Shown here piece by piece: positions 22,795 through 33,739 of a stretch of DNA of 64,000 nt (its first letter is position 1; each line of letters opens with the position of its first letter). The DNA is from Hyaloperonospora brassicae. Lineage: Eukaryota; Oomycota; Peronosporomycetes; Peronosporales; Peronosporaceae. The stretch covers positions 558,001 through 622,000 of the forward strand of contig CANTFL010001445.1 in assembly GCA_947650285.1 (NCBI GenBank), in the 5' to 3' direction. Both the position numbers and the translations under genes were made by a program. A model generated the notes under the pieces. The model was not told where the DNA came from and did not search any database. It was given only the letters and a program-made list of their open reading frames with translations.

Positions 22795-23585
22795 ATGGAC
22801 ACAGAACAACACAAATCACGCGATCGTCGTCGCCCCAAGTGGCTGCATCGCTTCCACCTCACGACAGTGAGTCCTTAATACTGCTCTTGTTTTGCCGACC
22901 GCTTCCGACTGCGAACCCCTGGAGCGAGCGCCGCATCATCTCGCGACTCGTGACGCTCCCCCCACACGCCAATGCCGTGCAGTTTCGCAGCAAGTTGCTC
23001 GACGCTTGGGGCACGTGGTGTGTCGTCGTGGAGTTTTGTCCTGGTGGGGACCTCTGGCACCTGCTCGAGCGGTCGCCGTAGCACCAGTTGCGGGAGGCCG
23101 TGGTTCAGCTGCTCTGTCTCCAGTGCGTACGGGGCGCCCAGAACTTGCATCCCTACGGCATTACCCATCGTGACTTGTCGCTCGAAAACGTCTTTTACTG
23201 CCGTGGGACGTGCAACATTGGCGACTTTGGCCTCGGCACGGACGCTCGGCTATGAGAGAGCAGGGAAGTCGTGGGCAACGCCTATTCCATGAGCGCCTGA
23301 GGTTGCCAACCAACGAGCGTACGACGCCTTTGCAGCCGACATGTGGTCGCTCGGGAATATGCTCTTTATTCTGCTTACGGGCTCACCGCTCACGTCGAAG
23401 ACAACATAGCGTTTGTACCCTTTTGGGACCTCGGCGTAGCTAAATTGATTGACATGTGGGGGCTCGTTGACCACATATCGACGAAGACAGTCGCGCTGTT
23501 TGACAAGCTGCTTCAATTCGATTTAATCGAGAGTCCGACGGCTGATGAGCTCGAGGAGCTGATTGAGTCTGCGGGAACGGATTGA
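22795..23585 (+). pseudogene. Protein kinase, decayed
   Basis: Kinase landmarks appear in order but in different frames with stops: hinge region WCVVVEFCPGGDLWHLLERS, then an in-frame stop; catalytic loop YGITHRDLSLENVFYC; NIGDFGLGTDARL (DFG) followed by a stop; AFAADMWSLGNMLFILLTG (subdomain IX); and a C-terminal LLQFDLIESPTADELEEL. At least two stops and two frame changes break it. The N-lobe with the ATP lysine is not recognisable; MDTEQHKSRDRRRPK at 22795 may be the old start. Sequence between motifs resembles the many small oomycete kinase-like genes. Confidence 0.7.
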
Positions 23586-24291
23586 GGTCAAGTCTGACGT
23601 GGGGTAAATTGGACGTGGGCGACTCGCGTGCGCGTGTACAGTGGGCGATCAAGTGGAATCTGTCTTGTCCTTCGTGCTTGAAAGACTCAGGCTACAGTTA
23701 ATTGTAACGGTCCAAGTCGACGCTGTAGCGGCCTGTAACTCTCTGGTCAACCCGAGCTCTCTCTAGTGTGGCGCTACAGAAGGCCAGCAACGCATCAGTC
23801 ATGCGAATGACAATGACAGAAGGAGTGGAAAGGAAACGAACGAGATGGTCCGATGCAACTGTAACAGTGCGTGTCCTGCAAACTCGACTCCACCTACCGC
23901 TAGGAGTAGGGCAGACCCGACCGACCAGGTGTGCGTAGTTGTGTAAGACAATTGGACTATGACGAGCTTTATACTTCCAGTGTCGCTACGTTCCTGTCGC
24001 TTGGCCCGATCCCGTGTTTACGAACGCATTTTGAAGAGGTACGTCGCACTCGTCACGTCGTAGGAAATAACGTAATGACCTGCAAACGGTACAATTTGGA
24101 AGCCGACTGACTGCGCGTCGAACGTCACTGTGCGCTTCTGTGTAGCAGCAGTGGGTCGGCCTGCGTGAGACAGTGCAGCCACCACTGCCAATGACGCGTC
24201 TTGGTCTGCGCGCTCGAACAACTCGCCATGATGTGCTGGCTGAACTATGTCGCTATATAATGTTGCCGAACGGGCTCAATGCCACAAGCAT
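23586..24291. other. Intergenic, possible lone minus-strand exon
   Basis: A minus-strand frame ending at 24018 gives a 67-residue tail with TVTFDAQSVGFQIVPFAGHY, preceded by a possible acceptor site near 24240. It may be the last exon of a gene, but I find no upstream exons and do not call one. Confidence 0.25.
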
Positions 24292-24417
24292 GACATAAGC
24301 GAGACACAAGCGAGGCATAAGCGAGACATAAGCGAGCCATAAGCGAGGCACAAGCGAGGCATAAGCGAGGCATAAGCGAGGCATAAGCGAGACATACGCG
24401 AGACATAAGCGAGACAT
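24292..24417. repeat. 11-bp tandem repeat, 11 copies plus a partial
   Basis: Consensus GRCATAAGCGA repeated in head-to-tail order with single-base variants (CACAAGCGA, CATACGCGA). Because 11 is not a multiple of three, each strand reads the same peptide pattern in all frames. It begins about 650 bases upstream of the CorA-type gene. Confidence 0.9.
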
Positions 24418-24939
24418 ATGACTCTCCCTATCGAAGTACAGCATACCAATGACGATTTCTATTCTCTACGCGCTACCGCTATCAGAGGATTCGATGACGA
24501 GCAGAGATCGCCTCGTACTGTTTGCCGGATCCAACTTCCCGGATACGGAAAATCCTAAAATCGAAATTGCACCTTTCGCGATTGCGAACGATCACAAAAG
24601 TCGAGTTTAGCTGTTTCTATCTTTCGCTGCCTGCGTTCGCGAACATTTGCAGCATACAGTCGAACAAAACCGACGCTGAGCGGGTTCTACGTGACAAGCG
24701 CCGCCAGTTTCTCTCCTCCTCTTCATGTCGCGTGGCAGGATCGAAAAAGCCCTCTTATGCGCCAACCTTCGCCATGTATTCCGAGAAGATAACAAGTGCT
24801 TTTGAGGTCACGAGCAACTCAACGCTGGTAGTCGATATCAAGGCAGCTTGCTGCACCATCAATTGTTCCTCCGGCAACTTTATCGCGCTCCCGCAACGAC
24901 GCGAATGACGACCAGATCCTTAATCCATCCGTTGCCAGG
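24418..24939. other. Upstream region of the CorA-type transporter gene
   Basis: A plus-strand frame at 24522-24908 has no recognisable domain. I see no other feature. Confidence 0.4.
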
Positions 24940-26794
24940 ATGCAACGGATGAGGCGCATATCGCCGCTGCTACGCTGCGCCAGCGTGCGTTCGTCGCTCT
25001 TCAGTACCTCGTGCGTATCTCCTCTGTTCCGTGCATGTCTGTCCAGTGCTTTTCTCCCCCATCGTCGCAACAGTCGCCGTCCCTTTTCGCTCTCGTCGCT
25101 TCCTTCCACAAATCGTCCTTCCGCTTCGACAGCGCCTGGAGCGACACCGTCGACAGTGCAAGGGACGAACCTATTGCGTCGCGTGTCTAGAGCTCGAGAG
25201 TCGCATGCTCTCGAGTGGTCGGAAGGTCCTGGCGCTGCAGAGGAGGCGGACCCTTTTAGTCTCACGGACCCGCACGACGACCTCACGACGGCCAAGCTCA
25301 CGAAACTCTTTTCTCGCTTTGAACCAAACGGTAGTGGATAGTCAAAGAGAACACAGCGATCTGTTACATAATGTTTTCGAGACTCATTTATCGGGCGTAG
25401 AAGTCATGCTAACTCGACTTTGCTGAGGCGTTTGTTTAGAGCACGGAAGAGTGTCGTACCACGGATTCCGACGAGGTCTAGAAGTCATGGGCATCCCGTG
25501 CGATCCGAGCGACGAGTTTGAGGCTTTTGTTGCGCAAATAGATGAAGACAAGAGTGGTGGAATCACGTACGACGAGTTCTTGTGCGCTGTTCAGGAAATC
25601 AAGTTGACACAGCTGTTTAGCCCAGAGTATGTCAAGGCTTTAATGGAAGAGTACGCTCGCGTGCACGGCCATGCAGCTCCTGTGGCTAAATTGGGCTCGA
25701 TCGAGTACTCGCCCGATCGAATACGAAGCGCATACCCGATTGAAGACCTGGAAAAGTTCATGTACTCAAAACAGCCAAACTGGGCGAATGTGCGCTGGAT
25801 TAATGTGGAGGGATCGGACCCGTTAATGATGCGGAGATTGGCTGTGCGTTATCGGCTTCACCCACTTGCGGTAGAGGACACACTAGATGCTGACCTTGAA
25901 CGACCCAAGTACGAGCAATATGACGAGCATTCATTGTTGGTCCTCCAGACGGTGCACGCACGCGACTTAAACAAGGCGTCAGAGTATCAGCGGATGTATC
26001 GCGCGTCGTTGTATGTCCGCGATAACGACGTGTCGCCGTTTGATAGCATGGGCAAAGCTGAACTAGAAAGGAGGCTTGACGAATTAGCTATGGGGCGCAT
26101 CATGACTCCGCCTGAACAATTGAGTGTGTACGTCATGGACAGTGTCGTCATTAGCGTGCAAAAATCATCGAGTTTATTGTGGTCAACGCTGAAACGTCGG
26201 TTGGACATGTCGTACTCCAAGGTTCGGCAGAGTGGTACCGCATTTCTAGTCAACTCGATCGTGGACGTGTGTGTCGACGAATTGTCTCCCATTGCGCACA
26301 CGTATGGGGCCAAGGTGGCAATGCTGTCTCGTCTTTTACGTCACGACCCGCGCAATTTTAACGCCGATCGTCTAGCGAAGTGCTCAAAAGAAATTAAGGG
26401 GCTAAAGTTATTGTGCAAGCCACTACGCGAAATGACGACACAACTCATGAAGTCGACCGATTTCGAGGGCGAGACGCTGCGGTATTTCCGAGACGTACAG
26501 GACCATGTTATGGTCATTGACGAGACCTGCGATCACCTTCTAGATCGGTGCCGCAGTTTAGTCGACGACTGCCACAACGCGCGGCATGCCCAGCAAAGTG
26601 AAGTTAGCTACACGTTGACTCTCGTGGCTACTGTTTTCCTACCGGCTCAATTTCTGACTGGACTTTACGGCATGAACTTCGTCAACATGCCCGAACTGCA
26701 TTGCGAGTACGGGTATGTGATCTGGTGGGGCGTTGTGTCGACCGTAGCTACTGGAACGATCACGTACTTTAAGTTTTACAAAAAATGGTTGTAA
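24940..26794 (+). CDS. CorA/MRS2-type magnesium transporter with EF-hands, two exons
   Basis: Exons 24940-25330 and 25440-26794 splice in phase to 581 residues. Residues 1-60 are arginine/serine-rich without acids, a likely mitochondrial presequence. Residues about 120-185 hold an EF-hand pair: a weak first loop (FEPNEHGRVSYHGF, across the intron) and a canonical second loop (IDEDKSGGITYDEF). The rest is a CorA fold: acidic/basic N-domain (LAVRYRLHPLAVEDTLDADL is the typical CorA start), long helices, then TM1 (TLTLVATVFLPAQFLTGL) ending in the selectivity motif YGMNF, and TM2 (IWWGVVSTVATGTITYFKF). The protein should form a pentameric Mg2+ channel; calcium control by the EF-hands is inference. 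Confidence 0.92.
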
Positions 26795-28056
26795 TTGCCC
26801 TTGGGCACCCGATCGCCGACGACATGTACCAAATGCTGCGTTTGACGAGCTCTGTGACGGGTCGTGGGCAGCTTGTGAAAGCAGCATACGTCTATTGAAT
26901 CACTGGCGGCATCTAGCGAATGTGATCGTCGTGTTCGAGTAGGAGATAAGTGGAATGAATCGGAAGCGCGATTGTCAAAATATCGCGCTGTCACTTGGTT
27001 AAACAATCATGAAGCAGTACACGGAGCCGGGGGTCAATATGTTACTTCAAGCACTGCAACGTCACCGCGAGAATTCGTCTTTTCCGAAACGTCGGGTCAT
27101 ATTTGATTGAGTCTTGTGGCGTCGATGACAAGCTATATATGTACACCAACAACGTGTTCCGGTACTATGTTCACAGCTAGATTTTGCTTCCATAAGCGCA
27201 ACTCAGCTGCAGTTCGCATTGATGTGCCCAATGGCGTTCGCATCAGCAATCCTAAAGCGCATGCGTATTGCTGATACGTAATTGCACCAACTTGCTACGC
27301 ACTGCTTCGATTTAAGAAAATATATTTTCTTATCTCGCCACAATGTATTAAATAAACTATTCGATAAGTTCTGAAGAGCAAAGAAACATAATTGTTGAGT
27401 CTACGTAGGTGATAAAACATGCACCTGAAAGACCCCGTAATTTATAAATTCACTCTAACATAAGAAAAAGGCGTCGCAAGATGGGCAAAGGAAAGTAAGT
27501 GTACCAAGAACGAATAAGAATGATGCATCGCAATGTATACGAGACAAACGAATATACACACGTATAACATCACTCATATATGCCATTCTATATCGTTCCT
27601 ATTCCCTATATTAGCTAAACAATCAGGAATCTTCTCAAATTCATTAATCGAGTCATTTTGCGAGATACCAAACAGTAAATTGACTCATTAAACGTAGCCC
27701 GACACTGTCGTCAAGCTTTCGTTGGTGATTTGAGGTTCTTTTTATCATTCCCATCTAAACTTTACTAACTCAACATTGTATATATATGTGGCACCCATCT
27801 TGGCGGTGTCGCTGTATTTGATGGCACGAGACAGCGCAGCGGCAAAAATTTAACTTGCCAACATTGCAGAAGATGTTCAAAGAAGGATATGAGGTAGATT
27901 AAAAAAACTACGAATGAACAAAGTCAACAAAAGCATAAATTATACTAGAGAGCTGGCACGAACCATTCGGTGCTGGCAGGCAGTCACTCACATGCTCGTG
28001 GGCCGCAAAGCAGAATGCACGGTGATAGAGCGAGCAACAGTGGTGAATCGACACTG
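26795..28056. other. AT-rich intergenic boundary between gene block and repeats
   Basis: No supportable gene. Base composition turns AT-rich after about 27.2 kb, marking the edge of the gene-dense compartment. Confidence 0.55.
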
Positions 28057-28500
28057 TAATGGGGTAAATTCGTTACATGAAATTGACACCAAATTGTTAG
28101 TCAATGGACATATGAACTGAGCCAATGATATATTAAAATATGTACCTTGATGAGGGGATATATAAGAATAATTCCGACAAACACTATATTAGGTATGGAT
28201 CTCATAGTTCATATTCGACACTGCTCCATTCATTAGTTGATAGGTCAGCATATCAACCACCAAATCACGAATCGATGCTAGACGCGCGCAATTGGCGGTG
28301 GTAAGATAAGTTCGTGGGGGAGTTGTAGTATCATATAGTCAATAAAGATTAAAGAGATTATATTAGGATACTTATACTATCGATAAATTACAATTCTACC
28401 TTTTCCTTTTGCTACACGTGTTTATTTAGTAGACTCAACATTAATTTGCACTTAATGTGTTAGTCCAAGCAAATAGTCCCCCATTACAACAGGTGATACT
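28057..28500 (+). repeat. Decayed LTR of the chromovirus family
   Basis: Starts TGTAATGGGGTAAATTCGTTACATG, a mutated form of the family start, and retains GCTAGACGCGCGCAATTGG near 28279. It ends shortly before a remnant of the post-LTR leader (CTATGGTCCGTTCAA). It is the probable 5' LTR of the decayed element that follows. Confidence 0.55.
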
Positions 28501-28650
28501 CTATGGTCCGTTCAACAACCACAAACGTTCCGTTATTTTATATAAATAAATTTATTGGATAATGAAGAGAATGCTGTTCCGATTAAATTATATATGTCAT
28601 CATGTTCAAGTTATATGATAATATGAATATCGTTTACACGAAGCGGGAAA

Positions 28651-29915
28651 GCTTCTCCCGTTTGATTGACGACGATACAATAGTCTGCCGTCCAAAGGAC
28701 AAGCATGACCGTATACGGACGTGGTATCAGCATCATGTTGACGGATTTGAAACGAGACGAGCAACAGGTCGCTATTGTCAATTTCACCGGGTATGTATTT
28801 GTCGTGGAACGGGCGATAGTAATCGTGCTCCACCATCAATATTCTCAGAAGACAGAGCAGTTGATAAAATGGTGTGTGTAACAGTTCGAGCTGTTGAGAC
28901 GGCGGTAAACTTAGACTGCTTCAGCCAGGTCGACGCAGTCCGTCGACCCGAAAGCTTGCAGCTTGAGATGTCCAAGTACAAGAAGCCTAGGAGGCATCCA
29001 TGTATAAAATATCTTGTCGAGTTGGATGACGCTATCTGGACTTGTTGCATCGTCGACATCGAGTAAATGACTAGTATGACGCTATAAGAGTTCGTCACAT
29101 CACCAACAAAAAGTAAATATTTCGGACGAGTCTTGAGGTCTCGTCGCATCATCTGCATAAAAATCTAAGCCGCATTCGTCCAGGAAACTCGACTAGACTT
29201 GCTAAGACTTAGACCGTTATGCTGAACCTTCACGACCCACGTACAATTCAGTTGTTAGTAGTTGTCAAAACCAACTTAGGCAAACGTGTGGGCTGCCACG
29301 ATCTGGGCTGAGAGCTCGATCCGAGCTTCTGAAATTTAGTCGCGGTAAGCGTGACGTGCACATTTACGTCCAGCATATTCTCCATCTTGCAAGTAGTAAC
29401 ACGGCCCACCATGTATATGATCACAAATGATTATCACTGCGTGTAATAAAGAGAAGAGGTTTGGGGTATATTCGGGTACGCGTACGACCCACCACGGCCG
29501 GCTTTGTTGGTGACTCTCCGGGGATGTGTAATCTTACCGCCCCTACGCGGGTATCGGTCCACGTAACTCCCAGGCCTGGTGCCAGTGATTATCCGCTCGG
29601 CTACCGGGGTCGGTTCATCACTGTGTTGAAGAAGGGTGTGCGGATGGCCTCATTATGACTCATTTGTTCCGTCCTGGAACTGGATACGCTTGAACGAGCG
29701 ATATCCATGGCGGAACATGAAAAATTCAGCCTCAGAAAGTCTCGAATCAAATTGGATTCGTAACCTCATCCAAGACGAAATGAGAGCAGAGGTCTAGAAT
29801 CGATGAAGCTCGCCTACGTGGAGAGAAAAGATCCGCTATTCGGGATACACAAGATTGTAGAAAGTCAGTCGATGCCAAAGACAAGGCATTCCGATTATAG
29901 ATGTGGCTCTCCGAA
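28651..29915 (+). repeat. 1.26-kb repeat, copy 1 (gag remnant)
   Basis: About 98% identical by eye to 43187-44450. It carries a 28602-29066 frame with a Gag-like end (LEMSKYKKPRRHPCIKYLVE, compare VDISKYSGVPEKSLLLWFIE in copy C), so the repeat is a diverged gag region of a related Gypsy element. Flanks of the two copies are far less similar than the repeat itself. Confidence 0.75.
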
Positions 29916-30197
29916 ATCTGTAGCAAAAGTAGGGAATGATCACCTGATGCTTTGTCTTCAGATGCTTTCTAAGCAGCTGCACAAATCCGTTCAGACACGT
30001 TTTGTCAGATTTGGATGAATGCCACCTAAACTTGTTGACCATGCGATGACAATTGAAAATAAATTGATTCGACCAACAAGTGGCACCTTTTGCATAGTGA
30101 TTCAACGGTGGTCGCGTTGTCATCAATCATTTTTCAATCATTTTTCAATCAGTCGCTGAAGTGACTGAATGTACAGTGAGGTGAAGAACGGGGAGTC

Positions 30198-30641
30198 TGT
30201 AAAGGGGCACTGGTCACTTTGTACTCCATGCTACGGACAGTGCGGAGTCAACTCCCACTGACAACAGTAAAATTGAGTGCCATGATAGGTATAGACACTA
30301 TACAGAGGAAGGGTGGACAACTAAGGCAAGACTATGGTTGTTAAACAGTAAAACTTTTATTAAATACAATTAAGTCCTATAACTCTTGTTCTCTGTTTTG
30401 ACCTGACTTGATTATATTAATATAACTATAACGTATGAAAATGTCTACTCACCACCCTCTGCGCGCATCTAGCAGCGATTGGTGGTTTGATATAACCATA
30501 GTATCAACCAATGAGTAGACCTTTGGGTCATCTCAACAATATCGCTGTAATTTTTGATATTGTTAAAAGAGTATCCAGCATTATATTTTTTATTACTAGC
30601 TTGCACAATGGTAAATTTCATGTAACCGGCTACTCGTTACA
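30198..30641 (-). repeat. LTR of the chromovirus family, minus orientation
   Basis: 444 bp reading on the minus strand, from TGTAACGAGTAGCCGGTTAC (30641 leftward) to GTGCCCCTTTACA at 30198. The central CTAGATGCGCGCAGAGGGTGG is conserved. No matching 5-bp flanks are visible, so it may be truncated, recombined or old. Confidence 0.7.
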
Positions 30642-30656
30642 AAGCCAAAGATTAGT

Positions 30657-30867
30657 GATGTAACGGGGTTAGTCGACTACAAATCATTGACGCCATTTTG
30701 GGTCAATGTAAATATTGTCTGAACTGTCAACATTTTAAAACATTTACTCTGCTACGTGGATTCGAAAGAAATTGAACCGTCGAAGGTAATGCTCGGCGCA
30801 AGTTTATTAACCGCTGCTAGACGCGCGCAATGTATGGCAATCGAGTAGATACATTTAGAGTGGGTGA
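30657..30867 (+). repeat. Truncated LTR of a second, related family
   Basis: Starts GATGTAACGGGG and shares GCTACGTGGATTCGAA-type sequence and GCTAGACGCGCGCAATG with the LTR at 42625. It stops at 30867 where the intact chromovirus A begins, consistent with a nested insertion. Confidence 0.5.
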
Positions 30868-31305
30868 TGTAACGGGGTAGCCCGTTACTTGAAATTGTCA
30901 TTAAAACAATTTGACAATAAATAATATTACGTCGAATATTCTTTTAACAATATCACAGACATGGTGATATTGCTGAGATGACCGAAGGGTCTACTCATTG
31001 GTTTATATCGTGATGTATCAACCCACCAATCGCTGCTAGACGCGCGCAATGGGTGGTGAGTAGACGTCATCATACATTTAGTTATATTGGTATAACTAAG
31101 TCAGGACAACAGAAGATTCAAGGAGTTATAGGACTTAATTATATTAATACAGTTTTAATTTTACCAGAGACTAGTCTGACTACTTAGTCTCCTTTCCTTC
31201 CTCTGTGTTTCTTTAACACCTAGCAGGGCACTGTCGACCACTGTCGTCAGTGAAATTATACTCCGTACTGGTCAACCAGTACGTAGTCAACAGTGCCCGG
31301 TTACA
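30868..31305 (+). repeat. 5' LTR of chromovirus A
   Basis: TGTAACGGGG start and GGTTACA end. The first 22 bases form a hairpin (TGTAACGGG / CCCGTTAC). The last 70 bases fold as nested stems: GGGCACTGT / ACAGTGCCC enclosing CACTG / CAGTG and GTACTGGT / ACCAGTAC. The central 250 bases are identical or nearly identical to the 3' LTR. Confidence 0.9.
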
Positions 31306-31321
31306 CCTGGTAGCACTTTGT
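31306..31321 (+). promoter_or_regulatory. Probable primer binding region
   Basis: CCTGGTAGCACTTTGT directly follows the LTR. TGGTAGCA could pair with a tRNA 3' end (...TGCTACCA). The same 16 bases also follow the 3' LTR at 38634, so the exact LTR end is ambiguous. Confidence 0.4.
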
Positions 31322-31365
31322 AGCACTTTGTAGTCCGTCCAAGGACCACAACCCCATTGCCCAAC

Positions 31366-32378
31366 ATGAACATGTTGGGCTATGTAGACGGCGACAGCTT
31401 TCACGGAGCCCGTGAGAGTTACTCCTATTGGAGTGACATCGAATGGAGTGCGATAAAACGTATGAGTTTGACCGTTGGCGAGAAAGCCATATGGGCCATG
31501 CTATCCTCAAGGGATAGGAAACAGCAACATGTCGTCATTAGTAAGTTCTTGCAACGAGAACTTGATGAGTCGCGAGCGCAGGTGACCTTGTTACAACAAC
31601 AAGATCACCAGCGAGCCGAAGCACTGAGACAACAACAGTCTCAGTCCGCAGAGCCCACGCGTGAGCGTCGACGGGAGTCTCTAAAATAGAGGTCTCCAAG
31701 TATCGGGGAGTCGAGAAAGACTCCCTGTTGAGGTGGTTCGTCGAGCTGAACGATGCCATCGAAGCTCGTCGCATAGACGATGAGCGAATGCAAGTCTCAT
31801 TTGCTCAGTCTAATCTGGCAGGAGAAGCCAGAGATTGGACCCTGAACCTCAAGTTGCACGACCCAAATGTGTTTGGGTCGTTAGATGTCTTCAAGACCTT
31901 GCTCAGTGAGATGTTCGAGCCGCCCAGAGCAGAGTTCAGGACACTATCTGAACTCCTCGAAATCAAACAGGGTAAGCGTAAGGTTCACGCTTACGCTTAG
32001 CTCGTACGCTACCTTGCAAGCTGCATGGTAGTGAACCCTGTGAGTGAGTTTGTGTTGATCACAATCTTTATTCTAGGGCTTTCAGAAGGTCCCGTTAGGG
32101 ACCACCTGTTCCGCGGAGAGCTAAAGACGCTCTCAGAGGCAATCTTCGCAGCGGAGCAAGAAGATTATAGTGTGAGGCAGTCTCACGCTACGTTGACACC
32201 GCATCGTCCACAGAGACGATTAGCAGTCGGAGGTCCAGAATTAATGGACCTCTGTCAAGTCGAGGGCGAGAAACCTTCCCTAATGAACGACAAACGAATG
32301 GTGAGATGCCATCGATGTCACAAACTGGGACAATATGCATATATGCACTGTCCCCCGCTCAGTACCTCGCGGTGCTGA
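31366..32378 (+). pseudogene. gag of chromovirus A, broken
   Basis: Starts at ATG 31366, which lies inside a perfect 10-bp hairpin (31359-31380). The N-terminal part is a helical, glutamine-rich capsid-like region, followed after a frame change near 31690 by WFVELNDAIEARRIDDERMQ and the retrotransposon-gag core (NVFGSLDVFKTLLSEMFEPP). Stops are at 31687 and 31998-32000. The C-terminal zinc knuckle reads CHRCHKLGQYAYMHC, with Gln in place of the usual His and the last Cys displaced. Confidence 0.8.
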
Positions 32379-32604
32379 GCGCAGTATTCACTAACTAGCA
32401 AGAAGAACTGGAGGGCGAGGGTCCGTTGCTGTTGCGAAGTCACAACATCGAAGTGGACCATCAAAAACGGTCGGGATCAGTAGGGGCGGAGCGCCCTACA
32501 GATCCAGCAACATCAAGAGAATTTGCAAATCTCCTGAAGAAGGTTGCTCCCGACACACAATTTCTATGTGTCGCTGCACCTGGTGATGAGGTTCTCTCAT
32601 CACC

Positions 32605-33627
32605 TTGAAGTTAGAAGTGACAAAAGACTTGTCACTTCGTGCCCTAGTTGACTGTGGGGCGTCGAACAATTTTGTTCGTCGCCAGTCGCTAGAGGCAGGA
32701 AGTTTTAACTTCGTGGAGCGGAAGAGACCTCCGACGAAGATGACGGTGCGCCAAGCGACAGGAGCATCGATCACTGTGAAGAAACGTGTAGTCGGAATCC
32801 ACTACACGTTTAGATACGAACAGTACGATGATAATTAAATCGTGCTTGACCTAGATGACAAGTTCGACGTCATCTTAGGGTTGCCTTGGCTCAAGAGATA
32901 CGAGCCAAGGGTGGTATGGCAGTATTGATCGGTTACGGTACTTGCTACTTGTTCCTCAGATAATCACCTGACTATTATCTTGGAACGCCCACACTTACGT
33001 GGGTGTACTACGAGCGAGTGCGATGGACTCACTTGTGGTACGGTCGTTCGCACGACTGTACAAGAACACAATGTAGATGATCACTACATTGTGGAGAAAA
33101 CTCTCCCAGATCCTGTGGAAGTGATTTCCCTGGAGGTAATCGAGGCACTGAATGTTTTGGTTAATGATGGATCAAGCGTAGGAGCTTATACGCTTGATCT
33201 GGTTGCGCCTCCGAAGTTGACTTCGGAGATAATTCAACCGCCGACGCTAGAACCGAAACGGTTCTTGCGTGATCTGCGTAGTGGCAAAGTCAAGCAGATA
33301 TGCATACTCGTCACAGAGGATGAGTATGTGGCCGATATTCGGTCGGCAACGGTATTTGCTGAGACCGAACGAGTTCTTAGCAGCTCATCGATGGACGAAA
33401 GTGTCCTCGATGAGAAGACTCGAATTGAGCGATACACGTCTCAATCCTGGGAGTCGCTTCAGGCAAATCCTTTGTATAAGGATTTGATCGAATTCAGGGA
33501 TGTGTTTCCTGAATCCGTACCTTGCGAGTTGCCTAAGGACAAAGGCACTCGACGCGAGCTCGAGCTCAAACCGGGATCGAAGTACTGTGTCATGAAGCAG
33601 TGGACACTGCCTCTATACAAGTACTAG
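32605..33627 (+). pseudogene. Protease and linker region of pol, chromovirus A
   Basis: Retropepsin-like segment with LVDCGASNNFV (active-site D-S/T-G replaced by D-C-G), and VILGLPWL as the usual flap-end motif. Stops at 32836 and near 32925 break it. The 32980-33627 frame is the linker before RT, including YKDLIEFRDVFPESVPCELP, the familiar entry to Gypsy RT (here followed by KDKGTRRELELKPGSK). Confidence 0.8.
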
Positions 33628-33739
33628 CGATCGACAAGTTCTTTGCCGATCGCATAGCAGCTAACCATGTGAGGGAATCAACATCCTCTCGCAGCTCTTC
33701 GACCTTCTGTGTGCGAAAGACCACAGAAGGATGACGGAT

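Noticed and set aside
24302..24417. CRISPR-like array
   Set aside because: Units are contiguous 11-mers without spacers in a eukaryotic genome; it is a plain minisatellite.
29461..29641. tRNA- or rRNA-like GC-rich stretch repeated at 43996
   Set aside because: No cloverleaf, A/B box pair or rRNA core could be recognised; it is part of the 1.26-kb gag-related repeat.
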